Under the pieces are notes generated by a model. That model saw only the letters and a list, made by a program, of their open reading frames with translations. It ran no database searches and was not told the origin of the DNA. Source: Streptomyces sp. NBC_00091 (lineage in GTDB: Bacteria > Actinomycetota > Actinomycetes > Streptomycetales > Streptomycetaceae). Taken from it: a DNA stretch of 64,000 bases. The DNA lies in NCBI RefSeq assembly GCF_026343185.1, contig NZ_JAPEMA010000001.1:558001-622000 (forward strand). The letters are read 5' to 3'. The number at the start of each line of letters is the position of its first letter. The first letter of the stretch is position 1. This document shows, in pieces, positions 30,227-39,601 of the stretch. The position numbers and the translations under genes are program-made.

Positions 30227-31413
30227 TCAACATCCTCTTCACGGGCACGGCCGTCGTGCTGCTGTGCTTCGCCGTCTACTGGGTGAGAGGGCGCGGTGGA
30301 CACCGCCCCACCGGCACCTGGGCGATGGCGGCACTGCTGACCTCGTTCGCCCTCGCCTTCGCGTCCTACTCCCCCGCAGTGGAGCGCGCGGTCGAATCGG
30401 TCGTCCCCCACGTCGCCCGACTCCTCAGCAACACCTTCACCCTGACGGCGGCCACCTCGGTCCTCGCCTTCCTCTTCCAGCTCAATCTGGACCGCGAGCG
30501 GGCCCACCGACAGATCCGACTGCGCGTCATCGCCCTCGCGATCTGCGTCGCCGGCATGACCGCCTTCTTCACCGCCGAGCAACTCACGGGCCGCAACCCG
30601 GCGTTGTACGCGTGCTACGTGCTCATCTACATCTCCTACCTGGGGTACACGGCCAAGGACTTCCTGCTGCAGACCTGGGCCCAGTCCAAGCGCTCGACCC
30701 GCCGCAGCCAGCGCTGGGGCCTGCGCACGACCTCGGTCGGCTGCGGTTTCGCCCTCGTCTACGCGGCGTACAAGCTCTTCGCCCTGGTCTCCATCGGCCT
30801 CGGCCTGGGGCTCGTGCCCGACCACGCCCGGTGCTCGAGCCCGCTGACCCCCTTCCGCTGCGCGTTCAGCGTGACCGCGCCCGCCGTCGCCGTCCTCCTC
30901 ATCACCGTCGGCCTCACCCTCCCCGCCCTGCTGTGGCCGCTCAGCCAACTGCGCCGCCGTCGCTGGGAACGGAACTCGTTCACCGCGCTGGAACCCCTGT
31001 GGCGGGAGGTCACCTCGGCGGTCCCCGAGGTGGTGCTCGACCCGGGCAGCACCGAGGCCGACACCCACGACCTCGACTTCCACCTCCACCGCCGGGTCAT
31101 CGAGATCAACGACTGCGTGCTGGCCCTGCGCCGGTACCGTCAAGCATCGGTACGGGACGCCGCGGCCGCCGAGGCCGCCCGCCGGGGCACGGCCGACACC
31201 CCCGAGGGCGACGCCGCGGTGGAGGCGGCGGTCATCGCCGCGGCCGTCAACGCGAAGCGCGCCGGACTCCCCCTCGACGGCGACGAGGCCCCGCCCGCCG
31301 CCGGCACCCGCTCCCGCAAGGGCGACCTCCCGGCGGAGACCGCGTGGCTGCTGCTCGTGGCGGACGCCTACGCGCGGTACCCGGCACCCGAGCACGCGGG
31401 CGCGGCCTCGTGA
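30223..31413 (+). CDS. Seven-helix membrane protein, MAB_1171c-like (396 aa)
   Basis: Integral membrane protein with seven clear hydrophobic helices in the first 240 residues (about 3-21, 30-50, 66-88, 99-120, 128-150, 170-192 and 212-240). A cytoplasmic C-terminal part of about 150 residues follows, rich in Ala, Arg and acidic residues. It resembles the actinobacterial family labelled MAB_1171c putative transporter; no function is established. Seven helices plus a soluble tail would also fit a receptor. ATG 30223 overlaps the protease stop, and its own stop overlaps the P450 start (GTGA), so the three are co-translated. Confidence 0.8.
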   Translation: MINILFTGTAVVLLCFAVYWVRGRGGHRPTGTWAMAALLTSFALAFASYSPAVERAVESVVPHVARLLSNTFTLTAATSVLAFLFQLNLDRERAHRQIRLRVIALAICVAGMTAFFTAEQLTGRNPALYACYVLIYISYLGYTAKDFLLQTWAQSKRSTRRSQRWGLRTTSVGCGFALVYAAYKLFALVSIGLGLGLVPDHARCSSPLTPFRCAFSVTAPAVAVLLITVGLTLPALLWPLSQLRRRRWERNSFTALEPLWREVTSAVPEVVLDPGSTEADTHDLDFHLHRRVIEINDCVLALRRYRQASVRDAAAAEAARRGTADTPEGDAAVEAAVIAAAVNAKRAGLPLDGDEAPPAAGTRSRKGDLPAETAWLLLVADAYARYPAPEHAGAAS

Positions 31414-32597
31414 CCGCCCCGCGGCAGGACCCCCTGCGCGACCCGCGCTTCTTCGCCGACCCCTACCCCACCTACGACCGGCTGCGCGAGGTCTGCCCGG
31501 TCCGGCGGATCCCCACCGGCTCCGGCGGACACCACGCGTACCTGATCACCGGTCACCCCGAGGCCCGCGAGGCGTTCACCGACCCCCGCCTGTCCAAGGA
31601 CACGGCCCGCTTCTTCGCCGACCGGCCCTCGAACCGCGACCTGCACCCGGCGATCTCCCGCAACATGCTGGCGAGCGACCCACCCGAGCACACCCGCCAG
31701 CGCCGGGTGGCAACACGCCTGTTCACAACGGGCCGCGTCCGAAAACTACGCCCGTTCATCACCCGAATCGTGGACGACCTGACGACCACGTGGCGACCGG
31801 GCACGGACATCGACCTGGTGGCGGACCTGGCGGTCCCCCTGCCGGTCACCGTCGTCTGCGAACTCCTGGGCGTCCCTGAACCCGACCGCACCACCCTCGC
31901 CGCCCGTTCCCACGACCTCTTCGACGCGACCGACACCGCTCGCATCGACGCCGCGTCACACCACATCGGCGACTACCTCACCCACCTGATCGACGCGGCC
32001 CGCACCACCCCCGGCGACGGCCCCCTCCACGCCCTCCTGCACGACTGCGACGAAGACGGCCTCACCCTCGACGAGACCATCTCCCTGGCAGCCCTCCTCC
32101 TGGTCGCCGGGCACGAGACCACCACCCACTTCATCGGCAACGCCGTCCTGGCCCTGCTCCGGCACCCGGAGGCCTTCGACCGCCTGCGCCGGGACCCGGA
32201 CCTGATCCCCGGCGCCCTCGACGAACTGCTCCGCTTCGACTCCCCGGTGAGCGTGGCCACCTTCCGCTACAGCACGCAGGACCTGCGCGTCGGCGGCATC
32301 GACATCCCGGCGGGCTTCCCGGTCCTGATCGCCCCCGGAGCCGCGAACCGCGACCCGGCGGCGTTCCCCGACCCGAACCACCTGGACCTCGACCGCGACG
32401 CCGGCGCCCACCTCTCCTTCGGCCACGGCATCCACCGCTGCCCGGGCGCCCCCCTGGCCCGGGCCGAGGCCGAAATCGCCCTGCGCACCCTACTGACCCG
32501 CTTCCCGAACACCCGCCTGGCCATCCCCGCGGAATCCCTGACCTGGCGCCAAACCCGCCTCACCCGCGGCCTGACCACCCTCCCCCTCACCCTGTAG
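31410..32597 (+). CDS. Cytochrome P450 (395 aa)
   Basis: Soluble bacterial cytochrome P450. The haem-binding loop is FGHGIHRCPG with Cys344 as axial ligand, the I-helix oxygen motif is AGHETT at 233-238, and ExxR is Glu272-Arg275. Length and layout match the CYP105/107-like soluble class. The start is GTG 31410, overlapping the membrane-protein stop by four bases. Substrate is unknown; as part of the XRE-protease-membrane protein cassette it may make or inactivate a small signal. It ends only one base before the stop of the convergent methyltransferase gene, at the right boundary of the inserted segment. No ferredoxin gene is adjacent. Confidence 0.95.
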   Translation: MTAPRQDPLRDPRFFADPYPTYDRLREVCPVRRIPTGSGGHHAYLITGHPEAREAFTDPRLSKDTARFFADRPSNRDLHPAISRNMLASDPPEHTRQRRVATRLFTTGRVRKLRPFITRIVDDLTTTWRPGTDIDLVADLAVPLPVTVVCELLGVPEPDRTTLAARSHDLFDATDTARIDAASHHIGDYLTHLIDAARTTPGDGPLHALLHDCDEDGLTLDETISLAALLLVAGHETTTHFIGNAVLALLRHPEAFDRLRRDPDLIPGALDELLRFDSPVSVATFRYSTQDLRVGGIDIPAGFPVLIAPGAANRDPAAFPDPNHLDLDRDAGAHLSFGHGIHRCPGAPLARAEAEIALRTLLTRFPNTRLAIPAESLTWRQTRLTRGLTTLPLTL

Positions 32598-32637
32598 GTC
32601 AGGCGCCCTTCGCCACCGGCTCCAGGATGGCCACGCA
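32597..32637. repeat. Right copy of the 41-bp direct repeat
   Basis: This copy holds the true 3' end and stop codon of the methyltransferase gene. Its first base is the last base of the P450 stop codon. The pair (with 28815-28855) exactly encloses the XRE-protease-membrane protein-P450 cassette. Confidence 0.85.
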
Positions 32638-33930
32638 TTCCACGTGGTGGGTCATCGGGAAGAGGTCGAAGACGCGCAGCGTGCGGACCTTGTAGCCGGC
32701 GTCCTTGAAGTAGCCGAGGTCGCGGGCCAGGGCCGCCGGGTCGCAGGCCACGTAGGCGATGCGGCGGGCGGAGAGGCCGGCGATGTGGCGGACGGTCTGC
32801 TTGCCGGCGCCCGCGCGGGGCGGGTCGAGGACGACCAGGTCGCACTCGGTGATGCCGGTCTTGGGGAGGGCCTGGTCGACCTTGCCCTGCTCGATGCGGA
32901 CCCGGGGGAAGTCGGCCAGGTTGTGGCGGGCGTCCTCCACCGCGCGCTTGCCCGACTCGATGCCGAGGACCGCCCCGGTCTCGCCGAGGCGCTCCGCCAG
33001 CGCGCCGGCGAAGATGCCGACGCCGCAGTAGAGGTCGAGGGCCATCTCGCCCTTGCGCGGCATCAGGCCCTGCATGACGGCCTTGATCAGGGTGTCGGCG
33101 GCCTGCGGGTGGACCTGCCAGAAGCCGCCCATGCCGACCCGGTACGTACGGCCGTCCGCGCGCTCGCGCACGAAGGGGCGGCCGTGGACGCGGTGGACCC
33201 CGCCGTCCTTCTCCTCGACGCGCAGGACCGAGACGGGCTTGTCCAGCTCCACGAGGGGGAGGCGGCCGCCGGGGCGGGGAGTGAGGACGACCTGGCGGTC
33301 GCCGGAGCCGGAGGCCGCGATGGCCTCGACGGTGGCCATCTGGGGCCAGTCCTGCTTCTCGATGCCCAGTTCGGTGACGCCCGGGGCCGCGATCATGCAG
33401 TGGTCGATCAGTTCGACGTCGTGCGAGCGGTGCTTGCGCAGGCCCGCGTTGCCGTCCTCGTCGATGGCGAACTGGACCCGGGTGCGCCACTGGGGGACCT
33501 GGCCCGCCGGCAGCTTGTCGCCCTCGGCCGGCATGACGGTGCCGTCCCAGCCGGCCTCCTCCGGGGTGAGCCCGGCGAGCCGCTTCAGCTGCTCGGCGAC
33601 GACCTCGCCCTTGAGCCGGCGCTGGGCGCCCGGCTTGGCGTGCTGCCAGTCGCAGCCGCCGCACTTGCCGGGGCCGGCGTACGGGCAGGGGGCTTCCACG
33701 CGGTCCTTGGAGGCGGTGAGGACCGTGATCGCGTCGGCGCGCAGGAAGCGGGAGTCGGACTCGCCCTCCGTCACGCGGGCGATGACCTTCTCGCCGGGCA
33801 GCGTGTGGCGGACGAACAGGACGCGCCCCTCGGCGGTCCGGGCGATGCAGTGGCCGCCGTGCGCGACGGGGCCGACCTCGACCTCGTACTCCTCCCCGAC
33901 CAGTGACTGCTTCTCGTTCTGCTCGGTCAT
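32599..33930 (-). CDS. RlmD/TrmA-type RNA uracil-5 methyltransferase (443 aa)
   Basis: SAM-dependent methyltransferase that adds a methyl group to C5 of uracil in RNA, probably 23S rRNA. Order: N-terminal TRAM-like domain (about 10-70), iron-sulfur motif with CPYAGPGKCGGC near 82-93, and a C-terminal Rossmann domain with LDLYCGVGIFA, the DPPRAG motif and the catalytic Cys in YVACDPAALARD. ATG 33930 follows a GGAG site ten bases upstream. The last codons are copied at 28815-28855. Three TTGATCCAC direct repeats lie in its upstream region. It is convergent with the P450 gene. Which uracil it modifies cannot be told from sequence. Confidence 0.92.
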   Translation of the reverse strand: MTEQNEKQSLVGEEYEVEVGPVAHGGHCIARTAEGRVLFVRHTLPGEKVIARVTEGESDSRFLRADAITVLTASKDRVEAPCPYAGPGKCGGCDWQHAKPGAQRRLKGEVVAEQLKRLAGLTPEEAGWDGTVMPAEGDKLPAGQVPQWRTRVQFAIDEDGNAGLRKHRSHDVELIDHCMIAAPGVTELGIEKQDWPQMATVEAIAASGSGDRQVVLTPRPGGRLPLVELDKPVSVLRVEEKDGGVHRVHGRPFVRERADGRTYRVGMGGFWQVHPQAADTLIKAVMQGLMPRKGEMALDLYCGVGIFAGALAERLGETGAVLGIESGKRAVEDARHNLADFPRVRIEQGKVDQALPKTGITECDLVVLDPPRAGAGKQTVRHIAGLSARRIAYVACDPAALARDLGYFKDAGYKVRTLRVFDLFPMTHHVECVAILEPVAKGA

Positions 33931-33960
33931 GGTGGGGAGACTCCAAGGAGGGAAGGAAGA

Positions 33961-33991
33961 GTGGATCAAGAAAGTGGATCAAGTGGATCAA
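33961..33991 (-). promoter_or_regulatory. Three TTGATCCAC direct repeats upstream of the methyltransferase
   Basis: On the minus strand TTGATCCAC occurs at 33991-33983, 33982-33974 and 33969-33961, ending 30 bases before the methyltransferase start. Two copies abut and the third is four bases further. They may be overlapping -35 like boxes or an iterated operator. Confidence 0.4.
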
Positions 33992-33994
33992 AAG

Positions 33995-34046
33995 GAACGG
34001 CCGGACGACCGACCCACCAGTTTACGTGGATCTCGTCCGGCCGTTC
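33995..34046 (-). terminator. Hairpin terminator after the KimA-type gene
   Basis: Perfect 14-bp inverted repeat (33995-34008 with 34033-34046) with a 24-base loop, 27 bases past the permease stop. It separates the permease transcript from the methyltransferase gene. Confidence 0.75.
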
Positions 34047-34073
34047 ACCAACCCGTCCCGGCGGCCCGCCGGG

Positions 34074-36128
34074 CTACTTGGCCGCCGGGTCCTTCGGACG
34101 CGACCGCGGGGCGTCGACGGGGCCCCGGCGCACCGCGCCCGGAGCGTTCCACTCCTGGCGCTTCCTGGCCCGCCGCTTGGCGAGCTCCGAGGACTCCAGC
34201 TGGTAGGGCACCGAGGTGACCATCACGCCGGGCGTGAACAGCAGCCGGCCCTTGAGGCGCAGCGCGCTCTGGTTGTGCAGGAGGTGCTCGTACCAGCGGC
34301 CGACGACGTACTCGGGGATGTAGACGCTGACGGCGTCGCGCGGGTTCTCGCTGCGCAGCCCCTTCACGTACTCGATCACCGGGCGGGTGATCTCGCGGTA
34401 GGGCGAGTCGAGGATCTTCAGCGGGACGTTGATCCCGCGCCGCTCCCACTCCACCCTCAGGGCCTTGGTCTCGGCCTGGTCGACGCTGATGCTGAGCGCC
34501 TCCAGGGTGTCCGAGCGGGTCAGCTTGGCGAAGGCCAGGGCGCGCAGCGTGGGCTTGTGGATCTTCGAGACGAGGACGATCGAGTGGACCCGGGAGGGCC
34601 GCACGCTGTCGTCGCTGGGGCCCTCGTCGGCGGCGATCTCGGTGGCGACCCGGTCGTAGTGCTTCCGGATCGCGGTCATCGTGCCGTAGAAGATCAGCAT
34701 GCCCAGCAGGGCGACCCAGGCTCCGTGCGTGAACTTGGTGGCCAGGACGACGACCAGGACCATGCCGGTGAAGAAGGCGCCGAAGGTGTTGATCGCCCGC
34801 GAGCGGTGCATCCGGCGGCGGGCGGACTGGTCCCGCTCGGTCCGCAGGTGGCGGTTCCAGTGCCGGACCATGCCGATCTGGCTCAGCGTGAAGGAGACGA
34901 ACACGCCGACGATGTAGAGCTGGATCAGCTTGGTCGAGTCGGCGTCGTAGATCCACACCAGCAGCATGGCGGCGCCCGCCAGGAGCACGATGCCGTTGGA
35001 GAAGGCGAGCCGGTCGCCGCGGGTGTGCAGCTGGCGCGGCAGGTAGCGGTCCTGGGCCAGGATCGAGCCGAGCAGCGGGAAGCCGTTGTAGGCGGTGTTG
35101 GCGGCCAGGAACAGGACGAGCGCGGTGGCGGTCGCCAGCACGATGAACAGGATGCTGCCGCTGCCGAAGACGGCCTCGGCCACCTGGGAGATCACCGGGT
35201 GCTGGACGAACCCGTCGCCGACCGGGACGCCGTTCTCCAGCAGGCTGGTCGCGGGGGTCTCGGCCATCTTCACGTCGGTGGCCATGGCCAGCCCGATGAT
35301 CCCGCAGAACATGGTGACGGCCAGGCCGCCCATGAGCGCGAGGGTGGTGGCGGCGTTCTTGCTCTTGGGCTTGCGGAAGGCCGGCACGCCGTTGCTGATC
35401 GCCTCGACACCGGTCAGGGCGGCACAGCCGGAGGAGAAGGCGCGCAGCAGCAGGAAGACCAGGGCGAACCCGGCCAGCCCCTGGTGCTCGGCCTTGATCT
35501 CCAGACCGGCGGTCGGGGCCTCCATCGAGTCGCCCATGACGAGGCCGCGCCAGGCACCCCAGGCGATCATGACGAACACGGCGCCGACGAACACGTACGT
35601 CGGGATGGCGAAGAGCTTCCCGGATTCCTTCACGCCGCGCAGATTCATCAGCGTGAGCAGCAGAATCATCAGGATCGCCGAGAGCACCTTGTGCTCGATG
35701 ACGAAATCGACGGCGGAACCGAGATTCTCGACTCCGGAGGAAATCGAGACGGCAACGGTGAGGACGTAGTCGACGAGCAGGGCGCTCGCCACGGTGAGGC
35801 CCGCTTTGGGTCCGAGGTTGGTGTTGGCCACCTCGTAGTCGCCGCCGCCGCTCGGGTACGCGTGGACGTTCTGCCGGTAGGAGGCGACCACGGTGAACAT
35901 CAGCACGACGACCGCGACCGCGATCCAGGGGCTGAAGTGGTACGCCGACACACCCGCGATGGACAGGACCAGCAGTACCTCGCCGGGGGCATATGCCACT
36001 GAGGAGAGGGGGTCGGATGCGAACACAGGAAGGGCGATCCGCTTGGGGAGGAGAGTTTCCCCGAGGCGGTCGCTGCGCAGCGCCCGGCCGATCAGGATCC
36101 GTTTGGGCACGTCGGTCAGTTTGGACAC
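34074..36128 (-). CDS. kimA: KimA-type potassium/amino-acid permease (684 aa)
   Basis: APC-superfamily membrane transporter with about 12 helices followed by a cytoplasmic C-terminal domain of roughly 200 residues. The membrane part carries SSDALSSVAY-like ASDPLSSVAYAPGE, AYPSGGGDYEVANTNLG and AFSSGCAALTGVEAISNGVPAF, which line up well with remembered Bacillus KimA (a high-affinity K+ importer), including the C-terminal HNQSALRLKGRLLF segment. Potassium import is the best guess because two TrkA genes diverge from it and KdpD/KdpE are nearby; amino-acid transport is the alternative. The start is GTG 36128. A palindrome at 36225-36240 lies between it and the trkA pair. Confidence 0.87.
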   Translation of the reverse strand: MSKLTDVPKRILIGRALRSDRLGETLLPKRIALPVFASDPLSSVAYAPGEVLLVLSIAGVSAYHFSPWIAVAVVVLMFTVVASYRQNVHAYPSGGGDYEVANTNLGPKAGLTVASALLVDYVLTVAVSISSGVENLGSAVDFVIEHKVLSAILMILLLTLMNLRGVKESGKLFAIPTYVFVGAVFVMIAWGAWRGLVMGDSMEAPTAGLEIKAEHQGLAGFALVFLLLRAFSSGCAALTGVEAISNGVPAFRKPKSKNAATTLALMGGLAVTMFCGIIGLAMATDVKMAETPATSLLENGVPVGDGFVQHPVISQVAEAVFGSGSILFIVLATATALVLFLAANTAYNGFPLLGSILAQDRYLPRQLHTRGDRLAFSNGIVLLAGAAMLLVWIYDADSTKLIQLYIVGVFVSFTLSQIGMVRHWNRHLRTERDQSARRRMHRSRAINTFGAFFTGMVLVVVLATKFTHGAWVALLGMLIFYGTMTAIRKHYDRVATEIAADEGPSDDSVRPSRVHSIVLVSKIHKPTLRALAFAKLTRSDTLEALSISVDQAETKALRVEWERRGINVPLKILDSPYREITRPVIEYVKGLRSENPRDAVSVYIPEYVVGRWYEHLLHNQSALRLKGRLLFTPGVMVTSVPYQLESSELAKRRARKRQEWNAPGAVRRGPVDAPRSRPKDPAAK

Positions 36129-36224
36129 GCAGAGGATCGTAAGCGTTCGAAATCTGACTGACGAACCCCCTGCCCCGGATCCGCACCAATGCGCCGCCAA
36201 TGAGGCACCGCGTGGACCCCAAAT

Positions 36225-36240
36225 GGTCACACTGGTGACC
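36225..36240. promoter_or_regulatory. 16-bp inverted repeat between kimA and trkA
   Basis: GGTCAC and GTGACC separated by ACTG, in the 210-base divergent gap between the permease and the first trkA gene. A possible operator shared by both directions. Confidence 0.4.
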
Positions 36241-36338
36241 GCCCGTGTGTAGCTTGGGCCATGGTCTGAGACCCTGTTTAGCCAGAGCATGCAATGAGGC
36301 TGGAAACCAGCGAGCCGCTGTCAGCCGGAAGGACGGCC

Positions 36339-37007
36339 GTGCACATCGTCATTATGGGCTGCGGAAGAGTGGGTTCCGCTCTCGCGCAGACCTTGGAGCA
36401 GCAGGGGCATACGGTCGCCGTCGTCGACCAGGACCCCACCGCATTCCGTCGGCTCGGGGCTTCCTTCGGCGGCCGCCGCGTCACCGGTGTCGGATTCGAC
36501 CAGGACACCCTGCGGGAGGCCGGGATCGAGGAAGCGGGCGCCTTCGCCGCGGTCAGCAGTGGTGACAATTCCAACATCATCGCCGCCCGCGTGGCCCGTG
36601 AGATGTTCGGCGTCGAGAACGTCGCCGCCCGTATCTACGACCCCAAGCGCGCCGAGGTCTACCAGCGCCTCGGGATCCCCACCGTCGCGACCGTACGGTG
36701 GACCGCGGACCAGATGCTGCGCCGGCTGCTGCCCTCGGGCTCGGAGCCGCTGTGGCGCGACCCGAGCGGCGGCGTGCAGCTCGCGGAGGTGCACGCCTCC
36801 GCCGCCTGGATCGGGCACAAGGTCAGCCAGCTCCAGGAGGAGACCGGCGTCCGTGTCGCGTTCCTCACCCGCCTGGGCGAAGCGATGCTGCCGACTTCGC
36901 AGACCGTCCTCCAGGAGGGCGACCTCGTCCACGTGATGATGCGCACGGACGAGATCGACAAGGTCGAGGCGGCCTTCGCCGAAGGTCCCGAGGAGGCACA
37001 CGCATGA
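36339..37007 (+). CDS. trkA: TrkA-type potassium channel/transport regulator, copy 1 (222 aa)
   Basis: Cytoplasmic RCK protein that binds nucleotides and gates K+ transport. Rossmann fold with MGCGRVGSALA near 6-16 and the acidic strand end VVDQD near 30, then a C-terminal RCK-C domain (about 140-215). I chose GTG 36339 with a GGAAGG site over longer forms because the fold starts there. It overlaps the second trkA gene by four bases, so a heteromeric regulator is likely. The partner transporter is probably the divergent KimA-type permease; no trkH gene is seen in the window. Confidence 0.92.
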   Translation: MHIVIMGCGRVGSALAQTLEQQGHTVAVVDQDPTAFRRLGASFGGRRVTGVGFDQDTLREAGIEEAGAFAAVSSGDNSNIIAARVAREMFGVENVAARIYDPKRAEVYQRLGIPTVATVRWTADQMLRRLLPSGSEPLWRDPSGGVQLAEVHASAAWIGHKVSQLQEETGVRVAFLTRLGEAMLPTSQTVLQEGDLVHVMMRTDEIDKVEAAFAEGPEEAHA

Positions 37008-37666
37008 GGGTCGCGATCGCCGGAGCCGGGGCCGTGGGCCGCTCCATCGCCGGAGAACTGCTGGAGAACGGCCACGAGGTGCTCCTCGTGGACAAGGCGC
37101 CGACCGCCATCTCGGTGGAGCGGGTGCCGCAGGCCGAGTGGCTGCTGGCCGACGCCTGCGAGATCACCTCGCTCGACGAGGCGGCGCTCCAGCGCTGCAA
37201 CGTGGTCATCGCCGCGACGGGCGACGACAAGGTCAACCTGGTCGTCTCCCTGCTCGCGAAGACCGAGTACGGGGTCCCGCGCGTGGTGGCCCGGGTGAAC
37301 AACCCGAAGAACGAGTGGCTCTTCAACGAGTCCTGGGGCGTCGACGTCGCGGTCTCCACGCCGCGCCTGATGTCGGCCCTGGTCGAAGAGGCCGTCAGCG
37401 TCGGCGACCTGGTGCGCCTGCTGCGCTTCAGCCACGGCGACGCCAACCTCGTCGAACTGACCCTGCCGGCCGACTCCTCGGTCGCGGGCACCCAGATCAG
37501 CGAGATCTCCTGGCCGGAGGACACCTCCCTGGTCACGATCATCCGCGGCAACCGGGTGCTCACCCCGCACGGCGAGGAGACCCTGGAGCCGGGCGACGAG
37601 CTCCTCTTCGTGGCCGCCCAGGCCCGCGAGGAGCAGCTGGAGGAACTCCTCCAGGCCCGCCGCTGA
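37004..37666 (+). CDS. trkA: TrkA-type potassium transport regulator, copy 2 (220 aa)
   Basis: Second RCK protein, with the nucleotide-binding motif AGAGAVGRSIA near 6-16, VDKAP at the end of the second strand, and an RCK-C domain (about 135-215). It starts at ATG 37004 inside the stop of copy 1 (ATGA), so the two are made together. Sequence identity with copy 1 is low, which suggests different binding roles inside one ring. A strong hairpin at 37674-37710 ends the unit. Confidence 0.92.
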   Translation: MRVAIAGAGAVGRSIAGELLENGHEVLLVDKAPTAISVERVPQAEWLLADACEITSLDEAALQRCNVVIAATGDDKVNLVVSLLAKTEYGVPRVVARVNNPKNEWLFNESWGVDVAVSTPRLMSALVEEAVSVGDLVRLLRFSHGDANLVELTLPADSSVAGTQISEISWPEDTSLVTIIRGNRVLTPHGEETLEPGDELLFVAAQAREEQLEELLQARR

Positions 37667-37673
37667 CAACGCG

Positions 37674-37710
37674 AAGGGGCGGGGTGACCTCGATGGTCGC
37701 CCCGCCCCTT
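37674..37710. terminator. Bidirectional terminator hairpin
   Basis: Sixteen-base arms (37674-37689 with 37695-37710) pair perfectly apart from one G-U, with a 5-base loop, between the convergent trkA and DUF3159 genes. Confidence 0.85.
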
Positions 37711-37729
37711 CCGCATGCTCCCCGGGGTC

Positions 37730-38467
37730 TCAGACCCCCCGCTCCCGGGCTGCCGCCTTGGCCGCCTTCTCGGCGGCCTCCTCGGCCTCGTACTCGGCGA
37801 TCACGTCGATCGGCGGCGGCGCCTTCGCCAGGAAGACCCAGGTGAAGTACACGGCCAGCACCATCGGCGGGAGCTTCAGCGCGATCAGCACCCAGCCCAG
37901 CTGCGTCGCGTCGCCCCACCAGTACAGCGGGAAGAGGATCGCGTACTTGGCGAGGAAGATCAGGCCCCAGGCCAGGCTGGCCTTGGTGTACGCCTTCTTG
38001 CGCCCCGGGTTGCGGGTGCGCCAGGACAGGTTCTCCTTGAAGACCGGCCCCAGGACCACCCCCAGCAGCGGGAACCCCACCAGCGCCGAGACCGTGAAGG
38101 CCACGCCCAGGCCGACGCCGTAGATCATGCCGGGCAGGTAGAAGCCCTTGGCGCTGCCCGTGAAGAGGGCGAAGGCCACGCCCACGCCCACGCCGAAGAC
38201 CCCGCTGAAGGCGTGCTTGACGGTGTCCTTGCGCAGCAGCCGCACGATCACCAGCAGCACGGCGACCGCGCCCGCCGCGATCGCCGACAGCTTCACGTCC
38301 TTGTTGATGGTGTAGATCATCACGAAGAGCAGGCCGGGGAGCATCGTCTCCACGGTGCCCCGGATGCCGCCGAAGGCATCGAAGAGCGCCGCCTGCGTCA
38401 CGGCCTTCTGGTCGGCGGAGGGCGCCGCGTCAGGGTCCGGGGTGGTCGGTCGGTCGAGTGACGTCAC
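37730..38467 (-). CDS. DUF3159 membrane protein (245 aa)
   Basis: Integral membrane protein of the actinobacterial DUF3159 type with about six hydrophobic helices. A typical FDAFGGIRGTVETMLPGLLFVMIYTI segment begins near residue 29, and the charged C terminus is rich in Glu, Ala and Lys. Function is unknown. GTG 38467 lies three bases after the OB-fold gene stop, so the two are one unit, which in turn follows kdpE by a short gap. A link to potassium or cell-envelope control is only contextual. Confidence 0.85.
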   Translation of the reverse strand: MTSLDRPTTPDPDAAPSADQKAVTQAALFDAFGGIRGTVETMLPGLLFVMIYTINKDVKLSAIAAGAVAVLLVIVRLLRKDTVKHAFSGVFGVGVGVAFALFTGSAKGFYLPGMIYGVGLGVAFTVSALVGFPLLGVVLGPVFKENLSWRTRNPGRKKAYTKASLAWGLIFLAKYAILFPLYWWGDATQLGWVLIALKLPPMVLAVYFTWVFLAKAPPPIDVIAEYEAEEAAEKAAKAAARERGV

Positions 38468-38470
38468 CGG

Positions 38471-38890
38471 TCAGTGCTCCTGTCCGAGCGGTCGGAGTTC
38501 GTACTTCGGGTTGAAGAGGACCCGGCGCCCGTGGCTCATCGAGATCCGCCCCGAAGCGATCATGCGCCGCCCCGGTTCGATTCCCACGATCGAGCGACGC
38601 CCGAGCCACACCACGTCCAGCGCGGCCGATCCGTCGAACAGTTCGGCCTCCAGGGCGGGCACGCCCGCTCGCGGCCGGAGGGTGACGGTACGGAGGGTTC
38701 CGGTCACCTTCACTATCTGACGGTCGTGGCAGTCGCAGATCCGCGTGCACCCCGCGGCTTCTGCGTCCTCCTGCAGTTCCGCCGAATGCAGCTCCTCCTG
38801 GGAGGTGGACAGCCGCTCTATCATCCGGCGGAACCGGCCCGCCGGCCTGACCGGTTTCGCGGGCTTCTCGGGACGCGGTTCAGCACTCAT
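38471..38890 (-). CDS. OB-fold nucleic-acid-binding protein (139 aa)
   Basis: Small protein with an OB-fold like that of tRNA-anticodon-type or RecG-type domains: the strands IVKVTGTLRTVTLRPR, ALEAELFDGSAALDVVWLGRR, IEPGRRMIASGRISMSHGRRVLFNPKYELR cover about 60-135. A basic N-terminal tail precedes it. It probably binds single-stranded nucleic acid, but no partner is known. ATG 38890 lies 24 bases after the kdpE stop, so it is likely co-transcribed with kdpDE and DUF3159. Confidence 0.85.
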   Translation of the reverse strand: MSAEPRPEKPAKPVRPAGRFRRMIERLSTSQEELHSAELQEDAEAAGCTRICDCHDRQIVKVTGTLRTVTLRPRAGVPALEAELFDGSAALDVVWLGRRSIVGIEPGRRMIASGRISMSHGRRVLFNPKYELRPLGQEH

Positions 38891-38914
38891 ACAGGAAGCC
38901 TACCGGCGCCCCCA

Positions 38915-39597
<683 letters not shown>

Positions 39598-39601
<4 letters not shown>

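Noticed and set aside
36129..36338. ydaO-type c-di-AMP riboswitch before kimA
   Set aside because: KimA genes often have one, but I could not find its conserved core in this leader on the minus strand.
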